The notes beneath the pieces were generated by a model that was not told the origin of the DNA, ran no database searches, and was given only the letters and a program-made list of their open reading frames with translations. From Desulfobacterales bacterium (GTDB lineage Bacteria; Desulfobacterota; Desulfobacteria; Desulfobacterales; JAHEIW01), in contig JASJAN010000024.1 of assembly GCA_030066985.1 (NCBI GenBank), positions 1 to 64,000 of the forward strand: a stretch of 64,000 nucleotides of DNA, in the 5' to 3' direction. A program made the position numbers and the translations under genes. Shown in pieces: positions 16,933-26,288 of this stretch; positions within the stretch are counted from its first letter, which is position 1; each line of letters starts with the position of its first letter.

Positions 16933-18369
16933 ATGCATCTCCAGCGACCCGAGTTATATTTTAAACCCAAAATGCAGGTAATCAATGATGCTCAAATCAA
17001 ACAAATTCACATGGCCACCCTCGAGGTCTTGGAACGCACCGGTATTAAAATGACCCATCCCCGCGGCCTGGAACTGCTGGACGGCGCCGGGGCCAAGGTG
17101 GACGGCGACCGCGTGCGGATCCCCGCCTGGCTGGTCGAAGATGCCATCCGCAAGGCGCCCTCCCGGGTGGTGCTCGGCAAACGCAATGGGGAACGTTCCG
17201 TCATTCTGGAAGGCGATAAATCCTGGTTTGGACCCAGCCTCGATTGCCTGGACTACCTGGACCCCCTGACCGATGAACGCACGCAATTTACCAGCGAGCA
17301 TTGCCGCATCACCGCTACTTTAGCCGACGCCCTGCCGAATTTTCAGTGGTCCATGACCATCGGCATGGCCGCCGATCAGCCGGCCGAGATCGCCGATAAG
17401 GTCATTGCACGGCAAGCGCTGACCTATTGTGAAAAACCGCTGGTGTTTTGCTGCAATGATGCCGAAAGCGAGCGTGCCATTTATGAAATGGCCCTTCTGA
17501 TTTGCGGCGGAAAAGAAAATTTTGACAAAGCGCCGACCATTGTTCAATACTCCGAGCCCATTTCACCGCTGGAGTATTATGATCCTGCGGTTGAAAAGAT
17601 GCTTTTTACGGTTGAGAACGGCATCCCGTTGATCAATTTCCCGGCGCCTCAGGCCTGCGGTTCAGGTCCGGCGACCTTCGCCGGTACGGTGGTTCAGGGC
17701 AGTGCCGAATCCCTGAGCGGACTGGTTCTGGCGCAAGCTGCCCGCCCTGGCGCCCCTTTTATTTACGGTGCGTTTGCCACCATCATGGACATGCAAACAA
17801 CGATTTTTTCCTATGGCGCCCCGGAATTGAGCATAATGGTCGGTGCGCTGGCGCAGATGGCACAGTATTACGAGCTGCCCTTCTTCGGCACCGCCGGTTG
17901 TTCAGATGCTAAATTCCCTGACGCCCAGGCCGCCACCGAAGCTGCACTGCAGATTTTCAGCTCCGCGGCCATCGGATCCAGCCTGGTCCATGACTGCAGC
18001 AGCTGGCTGGACCACGGATCACTCGTATCGCCCGCCTTTATGGTACTGGTCAACGAAATATTGCATAATGTCAATCAGTTCATGAAGGGGCTGCCGGTCA
18101 CCGACGAAACCCTGGCCCTGGATGTGATTGATCGGGTGGGCCCCGGTGGCCACTACCTGCAAGATGACCATACCTTAAGCCATTTCAAGGATGTGCGCTA
18201 CTCGAAGCTCTTTGAGCGCATGGTCTATGACCAGTGGAAAGAGGCAGGTGCGAAACGCTTTGAAGACCGGCTGCGCGAATTGACCCAAAAAGCCATGGAG
18301 CACCAGCCGGCACCGTTGGCGCCGGAAGTGGTCAAAGAGATCGATCAAATGCAAAAATCCTGGAAGTAG
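16933..18369 (+). CDS. MttB-type corrinoid methyltransferase (MttB-2)
   Basis: This 478-residue MttB-superfamily protein carries the same fold landmarks as MttB-1, such as YSEPISPLEYYD, YGAFATIMDMQTT and GCSDAKFPDAQAATEAALQ. It is clearly a different branch; the C-terminus (KEIDQMQKSWK) is unlike MttB-1 and MttB-4. There is no in-frame TAG. AAAGGAGG lies before the ATG. It follows the MFS gene closely and is followed by an iron-sulfur-flavoprotein-like gene. It probably demethylates a quaternary or tertiary amine, with the substrate unknown. Confidence 0.85.
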   Translation: MHLQRPELYFKPKMQVINDAQIKQIHMATLEVLERTGIKMTHPRGLELLDGAGAKVDGDRVRIPAWLVEDAIRKAPSRVVLGKRNGERSVILEGDKSWFGPSLDCLDYLDPLTDERTQFTSEHCRITATLADALPNFQWSMTIGMAADQPAEIADKVIARQALTYCEKPLVFCCNDAESERAIYEMALLICGGKENFDKAPTIVQYSEPISPLEYYDPAVEKMLFTVENGIPLINFPAPQACGSGPATFAGTVVQGSAESLSGLVLAQAARPGAPFIYGAFATIMDMQTTIFSYGAPELSIMVGALAQMAQYYELPFFGTAGCSDAKFPDAQAATEAALQIFSSAAIGSSLVHDCSSWLDHGSLVSPAFMVLVNEILHNVNQFMKGLPVTDETLALDVIDRVGPGGHYLQDDHTLSHFKDVRYSKLFERMVYDQWKEAGAKRFEDRLRELTQKAMEHQPAPLAPEVVKEIDQMQKSWK

Positions 18370-18420
18370 ATAGGTGTAAAACTCAGATTGTAAAAGTTTT
18401 GCATGAAAGGAGAACCGGCA

Positions 18421-18987
18421 ATGCAAATCAACGCGCTTTTAGGCAGCGCCAGGAAGAAAGGGAATACCGCAACTGTTCTGGGATGGGTAGAGGAAGAACT
18501 CAAATCACTGGGCCACGAGGTGGAACGAATCTACCTCAATAACAAGTCTATCGGGGGCTGTTTGGGATGTAACAAATGTCTGGAGAAACCCGATGGGATT
18601 GGTTGTGTGCAAAAGGACGATGCGATCGACATTATGGAACGAATGATCACTTCCGAAGCAGTCCTGTATGCTTCTCCGATCTATTTTTGGGGCTTTTCGG
18701 CCCAAATGAAAGCGCTTATCGACCGGGGCTACGCTATGGTTACCAACTACCGCAAACCGGGATGGACTTCTTTATTGAAAGGGAAACGCATCGGCCTACT
18801 GGTTACAGGGGAGGTCCAATACGAGCAGAACGCCGAAGGTATGTTTATGGCTTTCGATCGGCTTGTGGGCTATTATTTAGCCAAAAAATCGGGTGAATTG
18901 TATGTCGGTGGGTGCGGCATACACCCAGGGTTACCGGAAGGGGTCAAGGATAAAGCCATAGAACTGGCTCGATCTCTGGTAAGCTGA
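18421..18987 (+). CDS. Iron-sulfur flavoprotein-like NAD(P)H-dependent FMN reductase
   Basis: From ATG 18421 the protein has 188 residues. An ATG at 18403 is in frame, but AAAGGAGAA sits between the two and points to 18421. It has a flavodoxin fold with FMN loop GSARKKGNT (residues 8-16) and ASPIYFWGFSAQMKALIDR. Four cysteines (47, 50, 53 and 62) form a compact C-x2-C-x2-C-x8-C group like that of archaeal Isf, which binds a [4Fe-4S] cluster. It may supply low-potential electrons, possibly for reactivating corrinoid; that is inference from its place beside MttB-2. Confidence 0.75.
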   Translation: MQINALLGSARKKGNTATVLGWVEEELKSLGHEVERIYLNNKSIGGCLGCNKCLEKPDGIGCVQKDDAIDIMERMITSEAVLYASPIYFWGFSAQMKALIDRGYAMVTNYRKPGWTSLLKGKRIGLLVTGEVQYEQNAEGMFMAFDRLVGYYLAKKSGELYVGGCGIHPGLPEGVKDKAIELARSLVS

Positions 18988-19012
18988 ACCATTCCATCAG
19001 ATTTCTTAAAAG

Positions 19013-19044
19013 AAAGCGTGGATTTCTGGCTTCCACGCTTTTTA
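19013..19044 (+). terminator. Intrinsic terminator after the flavoprotein gene
   Basis: A perfect 10-base stem AAAGCGTGGA (19013-19022) and TCCACGCTTT (19032-19041) with a 9-base loop is followed by a T run. It closes the plus-strand operon before the convergent dehydrogenase gene and may act in both directions. Confidence 0.8.
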
Positions 19045-19163
19045 TTTATATGATTAGAAAACATGTTGTGGAGATGGAATGATGCATGGGTTGGCATCCG
19101 CCTGCGGCAGACTAATAATTTATTTAGCTGTCGTCCAATTCAATTTGATCGATCACCGCCAGG

Positions 19164-21608
19164 CTACATTCGCACCCGTTCGCTTTTGGGGTCATAGGGG
19201 GGCTCCAGATGAATTTTAATGGGATACATCTGGCCTTCGATATTGATTTCATACTTGCCGGAGGTTATCCATTCATCCGAAATGCCACCTGTTTTTTTTA
19301 GGTAGCACATGCCGATGGCACCATTGAGCACGTGCGAATATGATCCGTGGGTGTTTTCACTGACCAGCTCTCCGTTGCGGTAAATCGGCTCATCATGATA
19401 AATCAGCGGCTCGGGGTCTTCCAGCGTAAATATGACCAGCTTGCGCTCCAGCGGGGCTTTAAGCTGCTTTGCCAGTGCATCACGGCCGATGAAATTTTCT
19501 TTGTCCATTTTGACGCAAAATCCCAACCCCGCTTCAAAAGGGCTGTCGTCCGATGTAATGTCGGCGCCCCAGTGCTTGTAGCCCTTCTCCAGGCGCAGCG
19601 AGTCGAGCGCATGCAGTCCCACCAGTTTCAGGTCGAATTTCTCGCCGGCTTCTACCAAGGCATCAAACACATTGGTTGAAAATTCGGTCGGGATGTAAAG
19701 CTCCCATCCCAACTCACCAACAAATGACATTCGCACCGCCAGCGGTCGCGCATCAGCCAAGTCGATTTCCCGGGCGGTGGCAAAAGGAAAGGCCTCGTTG
19801 GATAGATCGGCATCGGTCAACTCTGCCAACAAGTCTCTGGCTTTCGGCCCCATAACCGCCAGCATGGTGAAACCGGAGGTCACATCGGTCAAAACCGCGT
19901 GAGTATCCTCATGGATGTGGCGCTGGATCCGGTCAAAATCCCGCGGCCCGGTTGCCCCCGGTGAGACGATAAAATATTTATCCGGCGCCAGACGGGTCAA
20001 CGTGATATCGGCTTCGATGCCGCCCCTTTCATTTAGCATCTGGGTATAGACGACTTTGCCGACCGGCACATCCACCTCATTGGCACACAGGGTCTGCACC
20101 ACCTGCATCGCATCGCGACCCTGAAGCAAAAAGTTGGCCATCGACGACAGGTCGTAAACACCGACATTTTCACGGATGGCCATGTGCTCGGCAGCCGAAT
20201 ATTCGAACCAGTTCTGTCGTCCCCAGGCATATTCATATTCAGCTTTGACGCCTTCAGGTGCAAACCAGTTGGCCCGCTCCCAGCCGGCCACAACCCCAAA
20301 GCAGGCGCCACGGGCTGCCAGGCGGTCGTGAAACGGTGTACAGCGAACATTGCGAGAGGTTTTGGGCTGTTTATACGGCCAGTGATCGGCATAAAGATTG
20401 CCGACCGCCTCGATGGTGCGGTTATACAGATAGCGGTGATTGGACTGCCAGGAATAAAAGCGCCGAATATCAACCGACGACAAATCTTCCTCCGGATAGC
20501 CCTGAACGATCCACTGCGCCAACGCGCGTCCGGCACCGCCGGCACTGGTGATTCCCACTGAATTCATTCCGGCGGCCACAAAAAAGTTTTTCACCCCGGG
20601 GGCCTCTCCGAGCATATAGGCGGTATCGGGTGTAAAGCTTTCGGGAACGGTGGTTAAGCTGATGATTTCGGCATCTTCAAAGGCGGGCACGCGCTTGATG
20701 GCATTGTTCATAAAAATCTCGCACTGGTCCCAGTCCTCCTGCAGCTGGGTATAGGCAAAATCTTCCGGTATTCCCTCCATGCCCCAGGGTTTGGCCACTG
20801 GCTCGAATCCGCCCATGAGCAAACCGCCCATTTCTTCTTTGATATAGATATAGCCGTCCATATCCCGCAAATAGGGCATGCCTTTGTAAGTGCCTTCAAT
20901 CGGATTGGTGGCAAGGTGCATATGCTCAGCCGCAAGTAGTGGAATGCTGACACCCACTATCTTGCCGACCTCTCGCGCCCACATACCTGCACAATTGACC
21001 AGATATTCACAGGCGATGTCCCCCTGATCGGTGCTGACACCGGCAATGGCACCTTTTTTAAGATGGATGTCGGTTACCTTGACCTGTTCAATCAGCTTGG
21101 CCCCACCCATGCGGGCACCCTTGGCCAGTGCCTGGGTTGTGTCTTCCGGATTGGCGAAGCCGTCATTGGGCTGAAACCAGGCCGCCACAAGATCATCAGT
21201 GTGGAGAAGCGGAAACAGTTTTTTAGTCTCTTCCAGACTGATTTCTTCCATCTCGATGCCAAATGCGTGCGCCATGGCCATCGAACGCGAAAATTCACTT
21301 TTACGTGCTTCGGTCTGCGCCACACGAATGGATCCTGGACGCTGGTAGCCGGTGGGCTGCCCCGTCTCTTCTTCCAGACTCGAATATAGATCCGCTCCGT
21401 AAACCGCCAGCTTGGTCAAGGCGCTGGTCGACCACAGCTGCCCCATAAGACCGGCTGCCGCCCAGGAGGTACCGGATGCAATCGTTTTACGCTCTAGCAG
21501 CACCACGTCTTTCCAGCCAAGTTTACAGAGATGGTAGGCAACACTGCAGCCAACAATACCGCCACCGATGATAACGACTTGAGCTTGGGTGGGTATTTTT
21601 GCGGGCAT
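19164..21608 (-). CDS. Dimethylglycine/sarcosine dehydrogenase-like flavoprotein, second copy
   Basis: From ATG 21608 this is 814 residues; an in-frame GTG at 21620 is part of the GTGGAGG ribosome site and is unlikely as the start. The architecture matches the 7157 protein: DAO FAD domain (GGGIVG, residues 15-20), linker, and a GcvT-like C-terminal domain (YIPTEF, HALDSLRLEKGYKHWG). The flavinylation histidine is replaced by Ala50 (SGTSWA). It stands alone on the minus strand with no ETF genes beside it, so it probably shares the EtfAB encoded near 10 kb. Its substrate likely differs from that of the first copy. Confidence 0.83.
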   Translation of the reverse strand: MPAKIPTQAQVVIIGGGIVGCSVAYHLCKLGWKDVVLLERKTIASGTSWAAAGLMGQLWSTSALTKLAVYGADLYSSLEEETGQPTGYQRPGSIRVAQTEARKSEFSRSMAMAHAFGIEMEEISLEETKKLFPLLHTDDLVAAWFQPNDGFANPEDTTQALAKGARMGGAKLIEQVKVTDIHLKKGAIAGVSTDQGDIACEYLVNCAGMWAREVGKIVGVSIPLLAAEHMHLATNPIEGTYKGMPYLRDMDGYIYIKEEMGGLLMGGFEPVAKPWGMEGIPEDFAYTQLQEDWDQCEIFMNNAIKRVPAFEDAEIISLTTVPESFTPDTAYMLGEAPGVKNFFVAAGMNSVGITSAGGAGRALAQWIVQGYPEEDLSSVDIRRFYSWQSNHRYLYNRTIEAVGNLYADHWPYKQPKTSRNVRCTPFHDRLAARGACFGVVAGWERANWFAPEGVKAEYEYAWGRQNWFEYSAAEHMAIRENVGVYDLSSMANFLLQGRDAMQVVQTLCANEVDVPVGKVVYTQMLNERGGIEADITLTRLAPDKYFIVSPGATGPRDFDRIQRHIHEDTHAVLTDVTSGFTMLAVMGPKARDLLAELTDADLSNEAFPFATAREIDLADARPLAVRMSFVGELGWELYIPTEFSTNVFDALVEAGEKFDLKLVGLHALDSLRLEKGYKHWGADITSDDSPFEAGLGFCVKMDKENFIGRDALAKQLKAPLERKLVIFTLEDPEPLIYHDEPIYRNGELVSENTHGSYSHVLNGAIGMCYLKKTGGISDEWITSGKYEINIEGQMYPIKIHLEPPYDPKSERVRM

Positions 21609-21702
21609 ATTTTCCTCCACGTTGTTGTTTGTCTAGTAAGGTGTTCTCTATATAATTATAAAATCCGGATCAACATTATTCGCCGTCTTATTTAAAACAC
21701 CA

Positions 21703-21852
21703 ACAAATTAAATTCCAAATTCCAAGCACCAAATTGCAAATAAAACTCAAATCTCAATTATTAAATGACCAAAACAGGTTTGAAATTTTGAATTTCGGTC
21801 ATTGGGATTTGTTTGATATTTGGGTTTTTGGGATTTGGGTTTTAAGAATTTT
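21703..21852. repeat. AATTCCAAGCACCAAAT palindromic repeat, copy 1
   Basis: This is an AT-rich, imperfect long palindrome in the 372-base gap between the two minus-strand genes. One side has AATTCCAAGCACCAAATTGC and the other ATTTGGGTTTTTGGGATTTG; ATGACC and GGTCAT lie near the middle. It is related to 32301-32445. The rest of the gap (21609-21980) shows nothing that I recognise. Confidence 0.75.
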
Positions 21853-21980
21853 GGCGTTTAGAACTTCCTCAATCATGAAAACCCTTCAGCTTAGAGATCG
21901 ATTAACTCCATTAATGCGACAGAATAGTAGAATATGATTAACATCCAAAATTAATCTTGCCAACATCTAATGATGTGGCC

Positions 21981-23612
21981 TCAGATTTTCTTTTTTGTGT
22001 GCATTTTGCGCAGCTCGTTTTTGAGGATCTTGCCGGTTTTGGTCATCGGCATCTGCCGGATGAACTCAACCTCGCGGGGATATGCATGGGCCTCCAGTTG
22101 AGATTTGACATGCTGCTGAATGCTTTCCTGTAGGACCGTATCCGGCTCGAACCCCTTTTTAAGAACGATATAGGCTTTAACGATCTCTCCTCTGATGTCA
22201 TCGGGAACGCCGATGACACCCACCAGTTTTACAGCCGCATGTTTCATCAGGCAATCTTCGACCTCACCGGGCCCAATGCGGTAGCCGCCACTTTCAATCA
22301 GTTCATCCTGCCGGCCCGTAAACCAGAAATGCCCGTTTTCATCCCTGACGCCGTAATCACCGGTGCGCATCCATTCACCACTAAATTTTTTGCGGGTGGC
22401 CTGGGGGTCGCCCCAATATTCGAGAAACATGACCGGATCCGGACATCGAACGGCAATTTCACCGAGTTCGCCTGCTTTGGCGACATCACCGTTAGCGGTT
22501 AAAATGTCAACCTGATGCCCGGGGACTGCTTTGCCGATGGCCCCCGGAACGACCTCCATCACTTCTGAACAAAACCCGATGACATAATCGCATTCGGTTT
22601 GACCATATTGCTCGTTTAATTCAACTCCCAGCGCCCTGCGGCTCCATTGATAAAGCTCCGCCCCTAAGGTTTCCCCACCGGCGGTGATGGATCGCAAACG
22701 AAGATCATATTTTTCTCTGGGATTTTCAACAGCGTGCATCATGAGTCGCAGAACCGTGGGAACTGCCATCATATTTCTGACACCGTATTTCGCCATCAGG
22801 GAAAAGGCTTCGTCAGGATCAAATTTCCGGGCTCTAAATGCCAGGACCGGATAACCGTGGTGCAGGGTCGGAAACAGGGTATCGTATGAGCCACCGATAT
22901 AAGCCCAATCGAGCGGCGTCCATACCAGATCGCCTTTTTGAGGAAAAAGATTATGATAGAATTCAAAACCGGGAAGAATCCCCAACAGAATACGATGTGC
23001 ATGCAGCGTGCCCTTGGGAGGACCTGTCGTACCGGAAGTGTAAATGATCAGGGCCGGATCATCAGCGCGCGTTTGAACAGGCTTGAAATGCGGGCGGCCT
23101 TTTTGGACACACTCCCAGAAATCCAAAATCCCGGGCAGTCCGGCAGAATCGACCACCAGAATGAGCATCAGCGCAGGCAAGCGCTCCTTGATTTCCAGAA
23201 TCTTTGCTAAATTGGCGCTATCTGTGATCACTGCTTTGGCAGCACTGTTATCCAATCGATATTCGATTGCCAGGGATCCGAAAAGGGTTAGCAACGGTAA
23301 GGCGATGCCGCCAAGTTTATAAATGGCGATATGAGAGATTAACGTTTCCGGACATTGCGGCAACAGGATGCCGACCCGATCCCCTTTTTCAATGCCATGA
23401 GCCCTGAGTGCATTCGCCAATTGATTCGAGCGCGTTTTCAAATCCCTAAACGAGTACCGCTGCTCTTTTCCGCCCGGTGCTAAATAGATAAGGGCCAAAC
23501 GGTCCTTTTTATCTGCCCATTTATCGCAGACATCCACTCCCACATTATAGAACTCGGGAATGTGCCAGGAAAACTGATCATAAATTTGAGCATAGGTCTT
23601 GCCCGTCAGCAT
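21981..23612 (-). CDS. AMP-forming acyl-CoA synthetase, copy A
   Basis: This 543-residue adenylate-forming ligase carries the phosphate loop YTSGTTGPPKG (191-201), the motif NEQYGQTE, the hinge (TGDYGVRDENGHFWFTGRQDE) and a C-terminal catalytic lysine (Lys528 in TKTGKIL). It is related throughout to the ligase at 51899. It lies downstream of a crotonase gene and is transcribed with it. It would activate a carboxylic acid to its CoA ester. CaiC-like ligases for betaine-type acids are possible in this setting, but substrate assignment is inference. Confidence 0.85.
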   Translation of the reverse strand: MLTGKTYAQIYDQFSWHIPEFYNVGVDVCDKWADKKDRLALIYLAPGGKEQRYSFRDLKTRSNQLANALRAHGIEKGDRVGILLPQCPETLISHIAIYKLGGIALPLLTLFGSLAIEYRLDNSAAKAVITDSANLAKILEIKERLPALMLILVVDSAGLPGILDFWECVQKGRPHFKPVQTRADDPALIIYTSGTTGPPKGTLHAHRILLGILPGFEFYHNLFPQKGDLVWTPLDWAYIGGSYDTLFPTLHHGYPVLAFRARKFDPDEAFSLMAKYGVRNMMAVPTVLRLMMHAVENPREKYDLRLRSITAGGETLGAELYQWSRRALGVELNEQYGQTECDYVIGFCSEVMEVVPGAIGKAVPGHQVDILTANGDVAKAGELGEIAVRCPDPVMFLEYWGDPQATRKKFSGEWMRTGDYGVRDENGHFWFTGRQDELIESGGYRIGPGEVEDCLMKHAAVKLVGVIGVPDDIRGEIVKAYIVLKKGFEPDTVLQESIQQHVKSQLEAHAYPREVEFIRQMPMTKTGKILKNELRKMHTKKKI

Positions 23613-23633
23613 CGCTACCTCTCCAATCTATCA

Positions 23634-24416
23634 TTATCGCGTGTCTGACTTCTTTTTCATTTTGGCCAATTTCTGGGCCACAAATTTTTCTTGGTTGCCA
23701 GATGTGACACAGGTCAACAAATGCTGTGCCTCAAGCGCCAAAATTTGCTCGAAACTGGCATGCAGTCCCTCATCTAGGGCGATACGCGAAAGTTTAAGGG
23801 ACATCGGTGAGTTCTGGCCGATGCGTTCACACATGTTCATGGCTGTTTCCTGAAGTTGGGTGTCGGTAACAACCTGGTTGACCAGACCGATCTGCAAGGC
23901 CTGTTGCGCATCGATAATGTCACCGGTAAAGACCAACTCCTTTGCTTTGCCCAATCCCACCAGTTGCGAAATGAGTTTTGTGCCGGCACCGGTAATCGTA
24001 AGCCCCACACCGGTTTCAGGGAAGCCAAATTTGGCATCTTGGGCGGCGATCCGAATGTCGCAGCTCAAAGCAAACTCCAGCCCACCGCCAACCGCGTATC
24101 CCCTGATGGCCGCGATCAACGGTTTGCCCAACTGCAGGATGACCCGTTGGACTTCCTGGAGAGCATTTATTTCTTTTTCCCATTGGGATGGGCTTTTGCC
24201 TGCCTTTGTTTCTTTGAGGTCTTCACCAGCACAAAAGGACTTGCCGGCACCGCCTAAAATGACTGCGACAACGTTTTCATCTTCGCGGGCCACATGCAAC
24301 TGGCGGATCAAACGCTTCAGCAAATCCGGGTTGATGGCATTCAGCCGCTCGGGCCGGTTAAGGGTTATAATGCCAACGTTTTGTTCTCGGCGAAATAGTA
24401 CCGCTTCTTCTTTCAC
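23634..24416 (-). CDS. Enoyl-CoA hydratase/crotonase family protein, copy A
   Basis: This 260-residue crotonase-fold protein starts at GTG 24416 behind AAAAGGAG. The oxyanion-hole segments are SFCAGEDL and GYAVGGGLE. Both glutamates used by hydratases are present (GGGLEFALSCD and FGFPETG). Hydration of an enoyl-CoA is therefore plausible, with carnitinyl-CoA dehydratase (CaiD) among the relatives. The ligase gene follows after 21 bases, forming a two-gene unit duplicated at 51899-54393. Confidence 0.83.
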   Translation of the reverse strand: MKEEAVLFRREQNVGIITLNRPERLNAINPDLLKRLIRQLHVAREDENVVAVILGGAGKSFCAGEDLKETKAGKSPSQWEKEINALQEVQRVILQLGKPLIAAIRGYAVGGGLEFALSCDIRIAAQDAKFGFPETGVGLTITGAGTKLISQLVGLGKAKELVFTGDIIDAQQALQIGLVNQVVTDTQLQETAMNMCERIGQNSPMSLKLSRIALDEGLHASFEQILALEAQHLLTCVTSGNQEKFVAQKLAKMKKKSDTR

Positions 24417-24538
24417 TTTTCATTCTCCTTTTAATCTAAACTGAGCACCTGCCCTTAGTATCTGGTAGAACTGGTCCATATGGCTAACGGCGCCATATAT
24501 AAGTAAAGCCTGCGGTTATCGACCAGGCAATGGTAATG

Positions 24539-25528
24539 TCATTCATTCCAGGCCGCCTTAAAAAGGCGAACCAAATTCTCACCTAAGATCTTTTGGGTGT
24601 CTGATTCAGTAAATCTCCTGGCCAGCAGGGCCTCGGTCAGGTTGGGAAAGTCAGACGAGTTTTGAATGCCTTGCGGGTTGCGAATGGGAAAATCCAATTC
24701 CATGGCTGGACCCCGTTTGGATTTGCCCGACAAAAGCCAGTCAAAGAATTCCCTCGGTTGGCCTTCGGTGAAGTCGGTTCCAATGGCAACATGGTCGATG
24801 CCCACCATTTCAACCAGGTACTCAATGACATCGATAAAATCCGCAATAGTGGAAGCGTTGCCAGCCGGAAGAAACGGTGGAAACACCGTTGTACCGATAA
24901 CACCGCCCTTTTTAGCAAGGGCTTTTATGGCATCATCAGGCTTGTTGCGCGGGTGAGGGCGCAGGCTGTAAGGATTGGCATGCGTGAATACCACTGGTTT
25001 AGCAGATGCGTCGATGGCATCCATAGTGGTTCGATAACCCACATGCGACAGATCTATAAGGATGCCCAAGCGATTCATCTCCTCGATGACTTCCAATCCG
25101 AATCGGGTCAACCCGGCGTCAATACGCTCCAGACAGCCTTGGCCGACAAGATTGGCCTCCATATAGGTTAACTGAATAACCTTAACACCCAGTGTGTGAA
25201 AAATGGTTAGCAGACCGATGTCGTCTTCAATCGCCGTTGTATTTTGAAATCCGTAGATAATACCCGTTTTGCTGGCTTTTTTGGCCGCCTGGATATCCGC
25301 AGTGTTACCGACCGGCATAATGAGGTCGGCATATTGGCTTAACAGTCGATCCCATTCGATGATATTGGCAATGGTCTGGCGGAAGTTCTCTAGAATCGAC
25401 ACCGTACAGTTAACGGCGGTCAACCCGCCCTGCCGCATGTTCTGAAAAACAGCTTCACACCAGTTGCTGATTTGCAGCGCATCGATAATAATGGCTGCAT
25501 CATGGACTGTTCGACTTCCGCTGTGCAT
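24539..25528 (-). CDS. M19 (membrane dipeptidase)-like protein with altered metal site
   Basis: This 329-residue protein shows the M19 fold through LIDLSHVG, VVFTHANPYSLRPHPRNKPDD and HVAIGTDFTEG. The N-terminal HxD metal motif of renal dipeptidase is replaced by DALQIS, and the bridging glutamate region (GVEGG in the family) reads GFQNT. The later histidines and the aspartate remain. It may bind one metal or act on something other than dipeptides. TAAAGGAG precedes the ATG. It lies upstream of the crotonase gene on the same strand, about 120 bases away. Confidence 0.7.
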   Translation of the reverse strand: MHSGSRTVHDAAIIIDALQISNWCEAVFQNMRQGGLTAVNCTVSILENFRQTIANIIEWDRLLSQYADLIMPVGNTADIQAAKKASKTGIIYGFQNTTAIEDDIGLLTIFHTLGVKVIQLTYMEANLVGQGCLERIDAGLTRFGLEVIEEMNRLGILIDLSHVGYRTTMDAIDASAKPVVFTHANPYSLRPHPRNKPDDAIKALAKKGGVIGTTVFPPFLPAGNASTIADFIDVIEYLVEMVGIDHVAIGTDFTEGQPREFFDWLLSGKSKRGPAMELDFPIRNPQGIQNSSDFPNLTEALLARRFTESDTQKILGENLVRLFKAAWNE

Positions 25529-25663
25529 ACCAATTGACTCCTTTACTTAAATAGCTTACAAAAACGTACCCGGTTGTATGTTTAAAATAGGATAAACAGT
25601 TATGCAACGTTTTTTGACGGATGGGTGATGTTCAAAAGACAAAGTAGAGGGGTAATCCTTTAA

Positions 25664-26260
25664 ATGAAGAAGATCCGAATCACTGGCATCGTCGGCAGCC
25701 CGCGGCTTAAGAAAAACACGGACGCTCTTGTTCGACAGACATTGGAGGGATGCCGCAGCGAAGGCGCCTCGGTTGATACGATCTATCTCAACCGGCTAGA
25801 TATCAAACCTTGCCAGGCCCACAAAGTCCAGGATGGTAAGGGCTGTATTGTAAGAGATGATATGGATGCTGTCTATGAGATCTTCGAAGCCTCAGACGGA
25901 CTCGTCTTGGGTACACCTGTTTACTACAATTCGGTTTCGAGCCAGATGAAATTGATGATCGATCGATCCTATTGCCTCGCCAAGGCGGTGCCGCTGGGCC
26001 CGGGTAAGCGCACATATGTCACGGCGGTTAAAAAGGCCAAAAAAGGGGTCGTCATCTCAGTGGGCGGTAGTGGAACTAAACCAGACTGCGTTCTGCCGAT
26101 ATTCGATATCTGGTCAAAAGAAGTCAATTTGGATATCATTGATACGCTGTGTGTGAGCGAAGCTCAACTGGGAAGACTGCCGATGGACAGCGACCAAACG
26201 GCAAAGGCGGCATTTGAAAAAGGCAAAAACCTGATGAGCCTTTTGCTGAATAATCCGTAG
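25664..26260 (+). CDS. Flavodoxin-fold NAD(P)H-dependent FMN reductase
   Basis: The protein is 198 residues with the FMN loop GSPRLKKNTD (11-20) and LGTPVYYNSVSSQMKLMIDRSY. It is a paralogue of the 18421 protein. It keeps only the outer cysteines of the iron-sulfur motif (Cys50 and Cys61), with the middle two replaced (CQAH), so no [4Fe-4S] cluster is expected. It is encoded 28 bases before MttB-3 and presumably is part of the same operon. Confidence 0.75.
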   Translation: MKKIRITGIVGSPRLKKNTDALVRQTLEGCRSEGASVDTIYLNRLDIKPCQAHKVQDGKGCIVRDDMDAVYEIFEASDGLVLGTPVYYNSVSSQMKLMIDRSYCLAKAVPLGPGKRTYVTAVKKAKKGVVISVGGSGTKPDCVLPIFDIWSKEVNLDIIDTLCVSEAQLGRLPMDSDQTAKAAFEKGKNLMSLLLNNP

Positions 26261-26288
26261 GCAATCATATAAGGAAAGGAATCCTACC

